In this document: in pieces, positions 48,047 through 56,554 of the stretch
How positions within the stretch are numbered: position 1 is the stretch's first letter
Layout of the letters: each line of letters begins with the position of its first letter
DNA from: Pirellulales bacterium
GTDB lineage: Bacteria > Planctomycetota > Planctomycetia > Pirellulales > JACPPG01
Reading direction: 5' to 3'
Length of the DNA: 64,000 bases
Assembly (NCBI GenBank): GCA_036490175.1
Contig: DASXEJ010000119.1
Span: forward strand, 1-64,000
Translations under genes and position numbers: made by a program
The notes under the pieces: model-generated
Seen by the model: only the letters and a program-made list of their open reading frames with translations
Told to the model about the DNA's origin: nothing
The model's database searches: none

Positions 48047-49015
48047 ATGGATTCCGGATTGATGGCGGCACGCGATCCTGGTCCGACGACGCCGCGCGGC
48101 GTCGCCCGGTCGGTGTCCCTGCGCGCACTGCGATCCTGGCTGCTGCCGATCGCCGGCGCAATCTGCGCGCTGGTCGCGGCCGGTTGCCGCATTCCGGGTT
48201 ACGGCGGGTTCCAGTCGCATGCCGTGCTCAATTCGCGGCAGCTCACTCAGCAGGGCGTAACCGCCGCAGATCGGCGGGATTGGTCCGCATCGGAAAAGTT
48301 GTTCGCTCAAGCCGTTAATGCCTGTCCCGTAGATGTCGACGCCCGGCGCCACTATTCCGAGGCACTGTGGCGCCGCGGGGCACGCGAAGAAGCCATTGCG
48401 CAATTGGCCGAGGCCAACAAGATCGCGCCGGAGGATCCCAGCGTGCTGGATCGCCTGGCCGAATTCCGGCTGCTGGCCAACCACGTCGAGGATGCCCGGC
48501 GCGACGCCGAAGCGGCCATCGACCTCGACCCCAAATCGGCTGATGCCTGGCTAGTGCGCGGGAAGATCATGCGGCAACTGGGTGACAATCGCCAGGCCTT
48601 GGCCGATCTGCACCGGGCGCTGACCTACGATCCGCGCAACCAACAGATTCTGCACGAGCTGTCACAAACCTATCTGGCTGCGGGAGAGCCGCAACGAGCA
48701 CTCTCGAATTTGCAGTCGCTACTGGATATGCATCCGCCGGGAGACGAGCCTCCCGGATTGCTGTACGAAGCAGGCTTGGCCTACGCGGGCTTGGGACGCT
48801 TCGACGATGCCGTAGTCTCTTACCAAAACGCTTTGGTGCGCGACAAAGCCAATCCGGAGATTCTGTTCCATCTGAGCGAAGCGGAAATGGCCCGCGGCAA
48901 CAACGTCGATGCGCGCATCGCCTTGGAACAAGCCTTGGCGCGCGACCCGGCCAACCCGCGCTATCAACAGCTCATGGCACGATTTCCCGGCCAGGCTCCG
49001 CCGCAAACACGCTAG
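48047..49015 (+). CDS. TPR lipoprotein
   Basis: I chose the ATG at 48047 because the product then has a twin-Arg-like basic N-terminus, a hydrophobic core (LLPIAGAICALVAAGC) and a lipobox Cys; the longer frame adds codons upstream with no such logic. Residues about 65-320 are a TPR array: LFAQAVNACPVDVDARRHYS, AEAAIDLDPKSADAWLVRGK, DLHRALTYDPRNQQILHELS and QNALVRDKANPEILFHLSEA. Likely a periplasmic scaffold. It is divergent from the gene at 47368-47790. Confidence 0.85.
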   Translation: MDSGLMAARDPGPTTPRGVARSVSLRALRSWLLPIAGAICALVAAGCRIPGYGGFQSHAVLNSRQLTQQGVTAADRRDWSASEKLFAQAVNACPVDVDARRHYSEALWRRGAREEAIAQLAEANKIAPEDPSVLDRLAEFRLLANHVEDARRDAEAAIDLDPKSADAWLVRGKIMRQLGDNRQALADLHRALTYDPRNQQILHELSQTYLAAGEPQRALSNLQSLLDMHPPGDEPPGLLYEAGLAYAGLGRFDDAVVSYQNALVRDKANPEILFHLSEAEMARGNNVDARIALEQALARDPANPRYQQLMARFPGQAPPQTR

Positions 49016-49074
49016 CGAATCACTGGCGATACAGCGACGGGAATAAGGCGACCCAGGTGTCATGGTTGGGGTGC

Positions 49075-49147
49075 CATGTCCACGTCCGACATGGACATGC
49101 GTGTTCCGGTCAAGTTACTTCGCATGCCCACGCATGGAGTGGGCATG
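49075..49147. repeat. REP-like palindrome pair (CATGCCCAC family)
   Basis: The first hairpin has arms CATGTCCA (49075-49082) and TGGACATG (49092-49099). The second has arms CATGCCCAC (49123-49131) and GTGGGCATG (49139-49147), the same arms as at 18504-18527. GTGCCATG and CATGGCAC flank the pair. It is the same dispersed element as at 18504-18579. Confidence 0.75.
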
Positions 49148-49279
49148 GCACCGGGTACCCGGCTGCAGCCGCGGCCGTTCTGTGCGTGGCCTGTTGTCGC
49201 GTCCTTCGATCGAATCGGCCGCGCGTTTCGTTACAACCGCTACGACCGGTCGGTTTCGCCGCTGGGCAGCGGTCAGATT

Positions 49280-49308
49280 TTGACCACCTCTGAACGACAA
49301 CGTATTGT
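49280..49308 (+). promoter_or_regulatory. Candidate sigma-70 promoter
   Basis: TTGACC (49280-49285) and TATTGT (49303-49308) are spaced by 17 bp and would start transcription about 90 nt before the ATG at 49403. Only the consensus match supports it. Confidence 0.45.
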
Positions 49309-49402
49309 TTCTCGGGTCGTTTCTCGTTGCGGGTTTCACAGTCGCTGGCGTTGCGCCATCGGCGACCCTTCGACAAACGGTCAATTTACTAGGAGTGTAC
49401 GA

Positions 49403-49645
49403 ATGGGCATGCCCGAAGCGCTAACCGCGGGACCCGATACGTTTGTCGATCGCCGCGGTTACGGTTCCTACGATGGGCCTCCCGGACGCGAGCGTCGGCA
49501 GTTCGCCGACAGCCATGACGAGCTCACGGCGGACGCCAAGGAATTGGCCCGCGCGATCGACGCGTACAAGCTGATGCACCGTCGGCGATTCATCACGCAC
49601 GACGAGATGTTGGCCGTGTTCAAATCGCTGGGTTATCACCGCTAA
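49403..49645 (+). CDS. Small conserved planctomycete protein
   Basis: The 80-residue frame from the ATG at 49403 has AGGAG 7 nt upstream. It ends with ELARAIDAYKLMHRRRFITH followed by DEMLAVFKSLGYHR, a pattern I recognise from small planctomycete proteins (variants of 'ELAEAIDAYK..HRRRFIT..EML.V...LGYHK'). The rest is short, polar and partly acidic. There is no signal peptide or known domain. Function unknown. Confidence 0.75.
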   Translation: MGMPEALTAGPDTFVDRRGYGSYDGPPGRERRQFADSHDELTADAKELARAIDAYKLMHRRRFITHDEMLAVFKSLGYHR

Positions 49646-49777
49646 GCGTTGCTCCTAGTCAGCAACGCCCGCGGATGTCACCCGCCAGCGCGCCGTCGTC
49701 GAAACGCAGCGGCCGCGAGATCGCAATTGTTTGCGTCGTATCGCTGCGACTCTCTCTCGCTCACCGTCTCGAGCGGC

Positions 49778-51676
49778 TCAACCTTCGTCGGCCGTGGTGC
49801 GGCCCGTGGCCACATCGAACTCGAAGAGCGCCGGGATCAGCATCGCCGCGGTGGTAAAGCCATACGTCGCGGCAATCACCAGAAACACAGCCAGCGTGTA
49901 GTTCAGCAGGAAGCTGGTCAACGCGTAAAACGTGGCAAAGGGGCACGCAAAGGCCGCGATCCAGATCGCCGTGGAAGTATTTCTCCATCCCAGCGCGACC
50001 AGCAATCCGACGCCACCCCCCACCATGAAGGCCAAAAACGGCTGCAGCTGGAATTGAAACGAGCCGCTGAAGGCGACCATGATCCGCATGCAGGTCGCCA
50101 CGCCCACGAACAGAAAAAACACGGTTCCCACGCTCACGGCGATCGCCAAGCGGCTGCTGGAATAGTTCATGCCGCAATGCACGCCGAGCATCGTGACGAA
50201 GGCCACCATCACCAGCCAACCCCCGATCAGGTACACCAGATTCTCGACGGTTACCTGCCGCATCACCGCCAGGTAGACGCACAGCAGCGCCGGCAAGATC
50301 AGCATCTCCTTGGTGTTGTACAGCGCGCCGGCCATCTTGCCGAAGATGAACTCGCGCGGCGTCAGATCCGTGACCAGCAACAGGTCTAGCGCGCGTACGT
50401 CGCGCTCCGCGGTCAGCGAGGTGACCGATTGCACGTTGATCAGCACCAAACTGAGCACGCACAGAGGGACGAGCGGTAACGCCACCGCGGCCATAGTCGC
50501 GCCTTGCCGCGCACCGAGCGTCCAGTGCAACGCCACGGCCGATGCGCCGAAGATCACCAAATAGGCCAGGCGGATCAACAGCATCTTGCGACCGTAGGCC
50601 CAGGTGCGGACCTCGCGCCACAAGATCGGGTTATCCCACACACGGCGCGTGCGCAGGCGTCTGCGCGGCGCCGCTACGGCCGTTGCTGCATTGTCTGCCC
50701 GCGACAAGCGCCAACGATGCTCGGCCCCGGTGGGCTGCCGCGCATCGTCATCGTCCTCGACCGTCGGCAGGCGCGCTTCACGAGAAGGATTCCACACGCG
50801 CACGAGCGCAATCGCGAGGCCATTGATCACCAGAGTCAGCCCCACGGCGTCCAGTAGAAACAGATCCGCCGCCGATCGCAGCCCCAGCAGGCTTTCGGTC
50901 CCTTCGCCCAAGGCGGCGAAAGAGCGTGTCGTGGCGAGTGTCGCTTGCCAGGGGCTGATGGCCGCAGCCCAGGCCGTGGCCGACGTGCCGCCGAACATGT
51001 CACCGAAGGTGCCGGCCGCCACTAGTTCGCCCACGGCCAGCCAGAGTACAAGGGCCAACATTGTGCTGGCTAATGACTGAAACGTCTTTTCGCGCCAGAA
51101 AGCCAACATTGTTCCGATGCTGCCCGCCGCCACAGCGCTGATCAAGGCGATAGCCATGACGCGCCCGATCTGGGCAAACGATAACCCCCCCAGCAGCGCC
51201 ACCAGCATGAATAGTGGCAAGGCCGCCACGATCAGCATCAGCACAGACAGCAGGCTCGCCAGCAGTTTGCCCAACACCAATTCGCTGTTTGATATCCGGG
51301 TAAGCAGCAAGAGGTCGAGAGTGCGGCGATCTTTTTCGGCCGCGACGGCGCCGGCCGATGACAAGGCGGCGAAGAACAACGCCACCGCCAACTGTAGCGG
51401 CGCCAAGATCTGAAACGACGTTACGCCGAAGCGGGCCAGGTCCCCCGTATCGCGCACTGTCTGCGTGCCGGTGACCACCTGCCAGGCCGTGCTCAGCAAG
51501 ACGAGCAAAGCCCCCACGTAAGCCGCGCGCGAGACATACAGCCGTGGCCGGCGAGGCGCGGTCACCACCTCGCGGCTAAAGACTGGTCCTGCAAACAACG
51601 GGCTCTCCAAGAAATCAAAACATCGGGGCGGGCGATGCGGTGCGACCCCGGGGCAGTGCCACGTGGTCAGGCCCAT
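49778..51676 (-). CDS. ABC-2 type multi-subunit transporter permease, large
   Basis: The 632-residue product has about 12 hydrophobic spans. It contains two similar ABC-2-like halves: each has a TAEKDRRTLDLLLLTRISNSE-type element (residues ~110-130: AEKDRRTLDLLLLTRISNSE; residues ~430-450: AERDVRALDLLLVTDLTPRE). The pairing of 'A-E-(K/R)-(D)-x-R-(T/A)-L-D-L-L-L' segments is typical of ABC-2 permeases of gliding/export type. No ATPase gene is adjacent. The start at 51676 lacks a Shine-Dalgarno sequence, so the true start may be later (a TTG near 51613). Confidence 0.8.
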   Translation of the reverse strand: MGLTTWHCPGVAPHRPPRCFDFLESPLFAGPVFSREVVTAPRRPRLYVSRAAYVGALLVLLSTAWQVVTGTQTVRDTGDLARFGVTSFQILAPLQLAVALFFAALSSAGAVAAEKDRRTLDLLLLTRISNSELVLGKLLASLLSVLMLIVAALPLFMLVALLGGLSFAQIGRVMAIALISAVAAGSIGTMLAFWREKTFQSLASTMLALVLWLAVGELVAAGTFGDMFGGTSATAWAAAISPWQATLATTRSFAALGEGTESLLGLRSAADLFLLDAVGLTLVINGLAIALVRVWNPSREARLPTVEDDDDARQPTGAEHRWRLSRADNAATAVAAPRRRLRTRRVWDNPILWREVRTWAYGRKMLLIRLAYLVIFGASAVALHWTLGARQGATMAAVALPLVPLCVLSLVLINVQSVTSLTAERDVRALDLLLVTDLTPREFIFGKMAGALYNTKEMLILPALLCVYLAVMRQVTVENLVYLIGGWLVMVAFVTMLGVHCGMNYSSSRLAIAVSVGTVFFLFVGVATCMRIMVAFSGSFQFQLQPFLAFMVGGGVGLLVALGWRNTSTAIWIAAFACPFATFYALTSFLLNYTLAVFLVIAATYGFTTAAMLIPALFEFDVATGRTTADEG

Positions 51677-51944
51677 TATAGTCAGCCGAAGTGAGCTTGC
51701 GGAGTCGGTGTCGACTATTGCCGGAAGCGGTGCATTTCTCTCGTGCCGCCCGTCGGGAATAAATATAGCGCGGGCAGTATCTATTTATCAGCACCGTCGT
51801 TCGTATCGAGTGGCTGGCGAATAAAACACGCTCGCACGACGGGAACGATTCGGCAGGCAACCGCGTCTATTCACAGGGAGCACCAATCGCTGTGAGGCTG
51901 ATCGTGCTTCTGCCGTGTTGAATTTCCGCAAAGAGGGGACGTTC

Positions 51945-52844
51945 ATGTCGCACCCTATGGTCCGCACCGTCGTTGGCGCGCTATTGCTCTTAATCGTGTT
52001 GCAAGGTTGCTCCGGTTCGAGCGGCCCAGTGGGTCCTCCGCCGGCCGAAGCCCTGGCAAACTTTGCCATGGCAACAACGAAAACTGCGGATGGCGAGTCT
52101 GGTCTTTCGACCAATCGCTTTGACACGACGCCCGCGGGGCTGAATCGCAAGATCGTGTACACGGCGCATGTCGCTTTGGTGGTCGATGATTTTGATGACG
52201 TCCCGGCGCGCGTTGTGGCGCTAGTGAAACGGCTAGACGCTTACGTCGCGGATTCCAACCTGGCAGGCGCAACCGGCGAGAGCCGCCGTGCGGTGTGGAA
52301 GATCCGTGTGCCGGTGGCGCACTTCGAAGAGTTCGTCAGCGCGGCCCAAGGGCTAGGCGAACTGCAAAGTGCGCGCACTGAGTCGCTGGATATGAGCGAG
52401 GAGTATTTCGACATCGATGCCCGCATTCGCAACAAAACGCGCGAAGAAGAGTGGTTACTAAAGTTGCTGGAAGATCGACCTGGCAAGCTGGAAGACGTCA
52501 TGGCCATCGAGCGCGCCCTGTCACAGGCTCGTGAAGAGATGGAGCGTCTGCAAGGCCGGCTGCGCGTGCTGACGGACCTGACCGCCATGACCACGGTGAA
52601 TCTTTCCATCACCGAGATCCACGGCTACGAACCGCCACAATCGCCGACGTTTGCCATCCGCGTGCGACGTGCCTTCGACGGGTCGATCGACAGCCTGCAA
52701 TCGACTGGAGAAGAAACCGTGGTCGCAACGGCCGCCATGGCGCCTTGGCTGGCGGCTGTAGGCCTATCGTGCCTGCCCGGCTATATCGTGGCGCGTGCCG
52801 TGCGGCGCAGGAGCCGGCGAACGAACGAGGCAGCGCACCGGTAG
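51945..52844 (+). CDS. DUF4349 lipoprotein
   Basis: The ATG at 51945 has GAGGGGA upstream and opens into a lipoprotein signal peptide (LLLIVLQGCSGSSG; lipobox LQGC). The 299-residue product has the DUF4349 pattern: KIVYTAHVALVVDDFDDVPA, YVADSNLAGATGESRRAVWK, EEYFDIDARIRNKTREEEWL and LLEDRPGKLEDVMAIERALS. A C-terminal span (APWLAAVGLSCLPGYIVARAV) precedes a basic tail. Family function is unknown; it is probably an exported membrane-attached protein. It converges with the small RNA region. Confidence 0.88.
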   Translation: MSHPMVRTVVGALLLLIVLQGCSGSSGPVGPPPAEALANFAMATTKTADGESGLSTNRFDTTPAGLNRKIVYTAHVALVVDDFDDVPARVVALVKRLDAYVADSNLAGATGESRRAVWKIRVPVAHFEEFVSAAQGLGELQSARTESLDMSEEYFDIDARIRNKTREEEWLLKLLEDRPGKLEDVMAIERALSQAREEMERLQGRLRVLTDLTAMTTVNLSITEIHGYEPPQSPTFAIRVRRAFDGSIDSLQSTGEETVVATAAMAPWLAAVGLSCLPGYIVARAVRRRSRRTNEAAHR

Positions 52845-52856
52845 CCCTTGGCGCGC

Positions 52857-52899
52857 AAAAAAGGTCATGGTAATTCGATCCGTCGAGCTACCATGACCT
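52857..52899 (-). terminator. Intrinsic terminator (minus strand)
   Basis: Perfect 11-bp arms AGGTCATGGTA (52862-52872) and TACCATGACCT (52889-52899) with a T6 run on the minus strand (52862-52857). A further 4-bp match (TCGA/TCGA) inside extends the stem. It ends the candidate sRNA and may also terminate the DUF4349 transcript in the other direction, though no T run exists on the plus strand. Confidence 0.7.
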
Positions 52900-52940
52900 C
52901 TATCCTGAAACGGGGTAAACCTAGGCGTTACCCCGCCCTC
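52857..52940 (-). ncRNA. Candidate small RNA, ~84 nt
   Basis: On the minus strand a -10-like TACAAT (52952-52947) predicts a start near 52940. The transcript would contain an 8-bp hairpin (CGGGGTAA 52911-52918 with TTACCCCG 52928-52935) and then the terminator hairpin with T6. There is no -35 of note (TTCGGG at 17 bp) and no coding frame. The terminator lies beyond another terminator for the upstream gene, so it must end a separate transcript or be a backup. Confidence 0.4.
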
Positions 52941-53071
52941 CCGGCAATTGTATTGAACGTATCGGCACTCCCGAACGAGTGGCTGGAGCCGATTTTTGCT
53001 GGCATCCTACACATGCCGCGCCGGCCGGTCGCGGCATTCTCGACGATTGCTGACTGCGGCGCAAGGCAGGC

Positions 53072-53106
53072 AAAAAAAACGGGCGTGCCGGTCAAGGCAC
53101 GCCCGT
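53072..53106 (-). terminator. Intrinsic terminator (minus strand)
   Basis: Arms ACGGGCGTGCC (53079-53089) and GGCACGCCCGT (53096-53106) pair perfectly around a 6-nt loop, followed on the minus strand by T8 (53079-53072). It ends transcription of the Gly/Tyr/Cys-rich protein gene about 150 nt after its stop. Confidence 0.85.
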
Positions 53107-53198
53107 TATTGCTTGCGCCCGCAGCCCCCTTTGCCATCCCTCTCCCCAGCGATGACACAGGCAAACAGCAGGCACAGCGACCGAAGGTCTTGCGTAGG

Positions 53199-53253
53199 CT
53201 CCTTTGCGTTACTCACCGCGACCGGATCCGTGGTCGGCCGTGACGCAAAGGAG
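53199..53253. repeat. Perfect 11-bp inverted repeat with inner complementarity
   Basis: CTCCTTTGCGT (53199-53209) and ACGCAAAGGAG (53243-53253) are exact reverse complements, with further pairing (CGACC/GGTCG) inside. It lies just downstream of the stop codon of the minus-strand gene at 53258 and could stabilise that mRNA's 3' end. One arm also contains an AAGGAG-like motif. Confidence 0.6.
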
Positions 53254-53257
53254 TTGA

Positions 53258-53932
53258 TCAGAACGTGCGATCGAGCGAGGGGCTCGGTCGGTCCTGGGCG
53301 GGCGGGGCCACGGATTCAGCGCCGGGGGCGTTCGGCTGAAACTCGATAGTTTCGCCGTTGATCCCCGTCGCGTCGTCGTCGCCAATGACGTCGGCACCCA
53401 GCAGCGCTCCGTACGAGCAACCGGCCGCGGGTACGCAGGGCACGCTGCACCACGCCATCGCACGATACATCCGCCGCAGGTAGCGACGGTAGGCACATGG
53501 CGTCATGGTGCAAGGATCGCACAACGCAGGACCGCAAATCGGGGCGCACGCCGCGGGAGCGGGGCAACCCGCACCGCAGCCTGGAGCACCTAGCGGAGCA
53601 ATGGCTGCCGGGTAAGCGCTGTAGCCCACCATGCCGTAGGCCGGACCGGCCGGCGGACCGTATCCGCTGAAGCCCGCGTACGGACCGGGCATGTAGCCCC
53701 AGTAACCGTAGTATGGATATCCACCGTAGCTATAGCCGCCAAAGCCGAATCCGGCCGGGTTCAAGCTGCCCGGTCCGACGCTGGCCGGCAGACCGCAACC
53801 AGCGTCATAGACAACGACGCGGCGGCGTGGATGGATGGCATTCGCATCGACGACGATCGCGCATCCGATCAACAGCGCCAAGGCACCCATCGCGGTCCGC
53901 TGTCCAATACGTTGCAAGATAAACTGTGACAT
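53258..53932 (-). CDS. Exported Gly/Tyr- and Cys-rich protein
   Basis: The ATG at 53932 has GGAAGGAAGG upstream and a signal peptide (GALALLIGCAIVVDANA). The ~224-residue product then has a Gly/Tyr-rich segment (FGFGGYSYGGYPYYGYWGYM) and a Cys-rich segment (APGCGAGCPAPAACAPICGP, ALCDPCTMTPCAYRRYLRRM) with about a dozen Cys. Low-complexity Gly/Tyr and paired Cys suggest a disulphide-rich surface or wall-associated protein. No family is recognised. Three hairpins follow it downstream. Confidence 0.7.
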   Translation of the reverse strand: MSQFILQRIGQRTAMGALALLIGCAIVVDANAIHPRRRVVVYDAGCGLPASVGPGSLNPAGFGFGGYSYGGYPYYGYWGYMPGPYAGFSGYGPPAGPAYGMVGYSAYPAAIAPLGAPGCGAGCPAPAACAPICGPALCDPCTMTPCAYRRYLRRMYRAMAWCSVPCVPAAGCSYGALLGADVIGDDDATGINGETIEFQPNAPGAESVAPPAQDRPSPSLDRTF

Positions 53933-54304
53933 GGTTTTTTTCCTTCCTTCCGACTCCGAGAGGGGGAGGCCGACAATTCCGACGCACGAAGCCCACGGGG
54001 CCATGTTCGTGAAGACGTCATCCACGTTGGCTCGCAGGTTGATTACTGCGGCGGCCGCTCGTGGTAGGCGACGTGCGTCTGGGGAAACATGCCTCGCGAT
54101 TGACGGTAGAGCAAACGCAACCGTTTATTTTTCGCCAACCGGCAAGGCTTGCCAGAAACACCGCGACCGAGCGTATCCTGCTGTCGGGCAGCGACTTGCT
54201 GTTAGAATGAACAGGCGAAATCCCGTGTTTACTTTTGGCAACACCAGCGCCACGTATAACGATTGTGCTGGCTGTTGCGGTTTGTGAGTAACGTACGGCG
54301 CACG
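53933..54304. other. Divergent intergenic region, 372 bp
   Basis: The gap between the Cys-rich protein gene and the membrane protein gene should hold two promoters. Its GC content is lower near 54120-54260. I see no convincing promoter pair, repeat or RNA fold. Confidence 0.35.
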
Positions 54305-55129
54305 ATGGTCGACTCTGCGAAAATACTACCGATCGCTGCGATACTGCTGCCGGCCATGATTGTTGGCGGCGTTTTGGTTCGCGCGCGCGCCTACGTTCGT
54401 GGCACGACGCTGGCCGCGCCTTGCGTTTGGGCGTGGGTGGCCTTGCTCTCTGTCGCCGGAGTCGAGCTGCTGGCGGCGATCACTGCAACCGAGGGTCCGC
54501 CGCGTTGGCTCAACGCGGCCCGGTGCCTGGCCGCCCTGGCGACATTCTGTCCCGTAATGGCGGTGCTGGGGGCCAAGCGTCCGCAAGATCGGGCCTGGCA
54601 AATCATTGTCGCTTCACTGTGGGGCGTCTTGTCGCTCCCCGCGCTACAGGATCTGCTCTACCACTACGGACAACCCGTCGCGCTCGATCCGGCCTGGCGT
54701 GGGTTCCTGACGATCCTGGTCGCGGTCGGATGGGTAAACTATTTACCGACGCGTTTCTGGCCATCGAGCATCTTGTTCGGCTTGGCGCAAGTGGTGCTGA
54801 TGACAGATTACTTGCCGATTGCACTGCCCATCTATGCAAGCGCTCGCGTGCCGGCGGCGTTGACGCTGGCGGCGCTGGCAGGTCTGCTGCCGATCCTTGG
54901 TTGGCCGGGACAACGCCCTGCAGCAGATTCACTGGACGGACTGTGGCGCGATTTTCGCAACGCCTATGGCATGCTGTGGGGTGTGCGCATTCGGGATCGC
55001 GCCAGCGGCGGCGCAGCGGCCCCCTCCGCAGGTGCGTCTGCCGATCGCAGCGCCGAGGAGCGTACGTTCGTGGCGCACTTGCAGCGATTTGTCTCGCGCG
55101 AATGGATTGCGGCGAGGTCGCAGCAATAG
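54305..55129 (+). CDS. Integral membrane protein of unknown function
   Basis: The ATG at 54305 (MVDSAKILPIAAILLPAMIV) begins at the first hydrophobic span. The 274-residue product has six or seven spans, such as ILPIAAILLPAMIVGGVLV, VWAWVALLSVAGVELLAAI and ILFGLAQVVLMTDYLPIALPIY, then a ~75-residue soluble C-terminus. I recognise no family. It is upstream of, and in the same direction as, the GAF-SpoIIE phosphatase gene, 117 bp apart, so they may be co-expressed. Confidence 0.65.
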   Translation: MVDSAKILPIAAILLPAMIVGGVLVRARAYVRGTTLAAPCVWAWVALLSVAGVELLAAITATEGPPRWLNAARCLAALATFCPVMAVLGAKRPQDRAWQIIVASLWGVLSLPALQDLLYHYGQPVALDPAWRGFLTILVAVGWVNYLPTRFWPSSILFGLAQVVLMTDYLPIALPIYASARVPAALTLAALAGLLPILGWPGQRPAADSLDGLWRDFRNAYGMLWGVRIRDRASGGAAAPSAGASADRSAEERTFVAHLQRFVSREWIAARSQQ

Positions 55130-55245
55130 ATGCTGCTCGTGCCAAACGTCGAGATCTCTTTCCAAAGTACGTTCCTGGTATTGATCGCGCCCCGCGGCGC
55201 CTGCTGTTCCTTCCCTCCGAGTGATGCGCCGCTTACAGTGACCGC

Positions 55246-56547
55246 ATGGAACGAGACGCGACAAATCCCGCCGCCAGCGAAACGATCTACACGTCCCAGC
55301 AGCGGGTGGCGGCGCTAAACCGTCTCTTGGAGGTGACGCGCCGATTAGCCGCCGAGATCAACCTGGACAAGATTCTGGGGGTCATCGGAGCCGAGGCCTG
55401 CCAGGCGCTGGCTTGCGAACGAGCCACGGTCTACCAGTACAACGAGCAAACGGGCGACCTCGTGACGCTTGCCGCTACGGATTTGGAGATCGCCGAAATT
55501 CGGCATCCGCTCGATCAGGGAATCTCGGGCTACGCCGCGCGCGAGCGGACGCTGGTCAATGTGCCCGATCCCTCGGCCGATCCACGCTGGAACTCGCAGG
55601 TCGATCGTCAAACCGGCTATCACACCCGCAGCATCCTGGCGGCGCCGCTCGTATCGCCGCACGACGATGCCCTGCTCGGCGTGCTGGAGTTGTTGAACAA
55701 CATCGGTGGGCCATTCGACACCTTCGACGAGGAATTGATCGTAGCATTTGCCGCGCATGCTTCGGTCGCGCTCGATCGCGCGCGACTTGTCGAGCGGTCA
55801 CGGCGCAACCAGGCCGTGGAAGCATCGTTGCAGATCGCCCGCGACATACAGCGCGGCTTCATGCCGGGCCAGTTGGCGGACATCGCCGGCTACGACGTCG
55901 CCACGTGGTGGTTTCCTCAACAGGCCGTGGGAGGAGACTATTGCGACGTGCTGCCGCTACGCGGCGGCGATACGGGCTTGATCATTGCCGATGTCAGCGG
56001 CCACGGTCTGGGGCCAAGCCTGCTGATGGCATCGACACGGGCTGCGCTGCGCGCCCTGTTGCTCGATCACTCGTCCCCCGAGGTGCTGCTGCGGCTGCTG
56101 GCCGAGTCGTTGGCCAGCGACCTGGTCGACGGTCATTTCATCACTATGGTCGTGGCGGTGCTCGACCCCGTGACGCATACGTTGTCTTATGCCAACGCAG
56201 GGCACGCGCCGGCGCTACACTACATGCGCAGTGCAGACTGCTTTGTACCGCTCAAGGCAACAGGCCTGCCTATGGGAGTTGCCGACAAGCCGGACTTTCC
56301 CGCGGCGCCGCCCCTGCGACTGGCCGCGGGAGATATGGTGGTGCTCTGCACCGATGGCATCGTCGAGGCAATGGATGCCGAGGATCGTCCGTTCGGTCTC
56401 GCGCGGCTGGAGCAAGTCGTGCGCGAACATGCCGAAGAACCGATGGCAGAACTCGTGCGCCACGTCGGCGAGCAAGTCGAGCAGTTCTACGTGGGGGACC
56501 ATCCGGCAGATGATCTCACGATACTCGTCGCGCGCCGCAATCCGTAA
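55246..56547 (+). CDS. GAF-SpoIIE protein phosphatase (RsbU-type)
   Basis: The 433-residue product has a GAF domain at about residues 25-185 (ERATVYQYNEQTGDLVTLAA, GISGYAARERTLVNVPDPSA, LLGVLELLNNIGGPFDTFDE). A PPM/SpoIIE phosphatase follows at about 205-430 (GDYCDVLPLRGGDTGLIIADVSGHG; DLVDGHFITMVVAVLDPV; CTDGIVEAMDAEDRPFGLARLE; DHPADDLTILVARR). The conserved metal-binding Asp residues are present in each. It probably dephosphorylates an anti-sigma-antagonist-type protein in response to a ligand. No anti-sigma partner is adjacent. Confidence 0.93.
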   Translation: MERDATNPAASETIYTSQQRVAALNRLLEVTRRLAAEINLDKILGVIGAEACQALACERATVYQYNEQTGDLVTLAATDLEIAEIRHPLDQGISGYAARERTLVNVPDPSADPRWNSQVDRQTGYHTRSILAAPLVSPHDDALLGVLELLNNIGGPFDTFDEELIVAFAAHASVALDRARLVERSRRNQAVEASLQIARDIQRGFMPGQLADIAGYDVATWWFPQQAVGGDYCDVLPLRGGDTGLIIADVSGHGLGPSLLMASTRAALRALLLDHSSPEVLLRLLAESLASDLVDGHFITMVVAVLDPVTHTLSYANAGHAPALHYMRSADCFVPLKATGLPMGVADKPDFPAAPPLRLAAGDMVVLCTDGIVEAMDAEDRPFGLARLEQVVREHAEEPMAELVRHVGEQVEQFYVGDHPADDLTILVARRNP

Positions 56548-56554
56548 CGACGCG

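Larger units (their letters stand above)
49016..49402. other. Intergenic region with REP-like palindromes, 387 bp
   Basis: The gap between the TPR lipoprotein and the small conserved protein holds two REP-like hairpins (49075-49099 and 49123-49147) and a sigma-70 promoter candidate at 49280-49308 for the gene that follows. Nothing else is supported. Confidence 0.55.
52845..53257. other. Intergenic region with three hairpins, 413 bp
   Basis: The gap holds, from left to right: a minus-strand terminator-like hairpin ending a candidate sRNA (52857-52899), a second hairpin (52911-52935), another minus-strand terminator (53072-53106), and an inverted repeat (53199-53253). No protein gene is supported. 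Confidence 0.6.
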
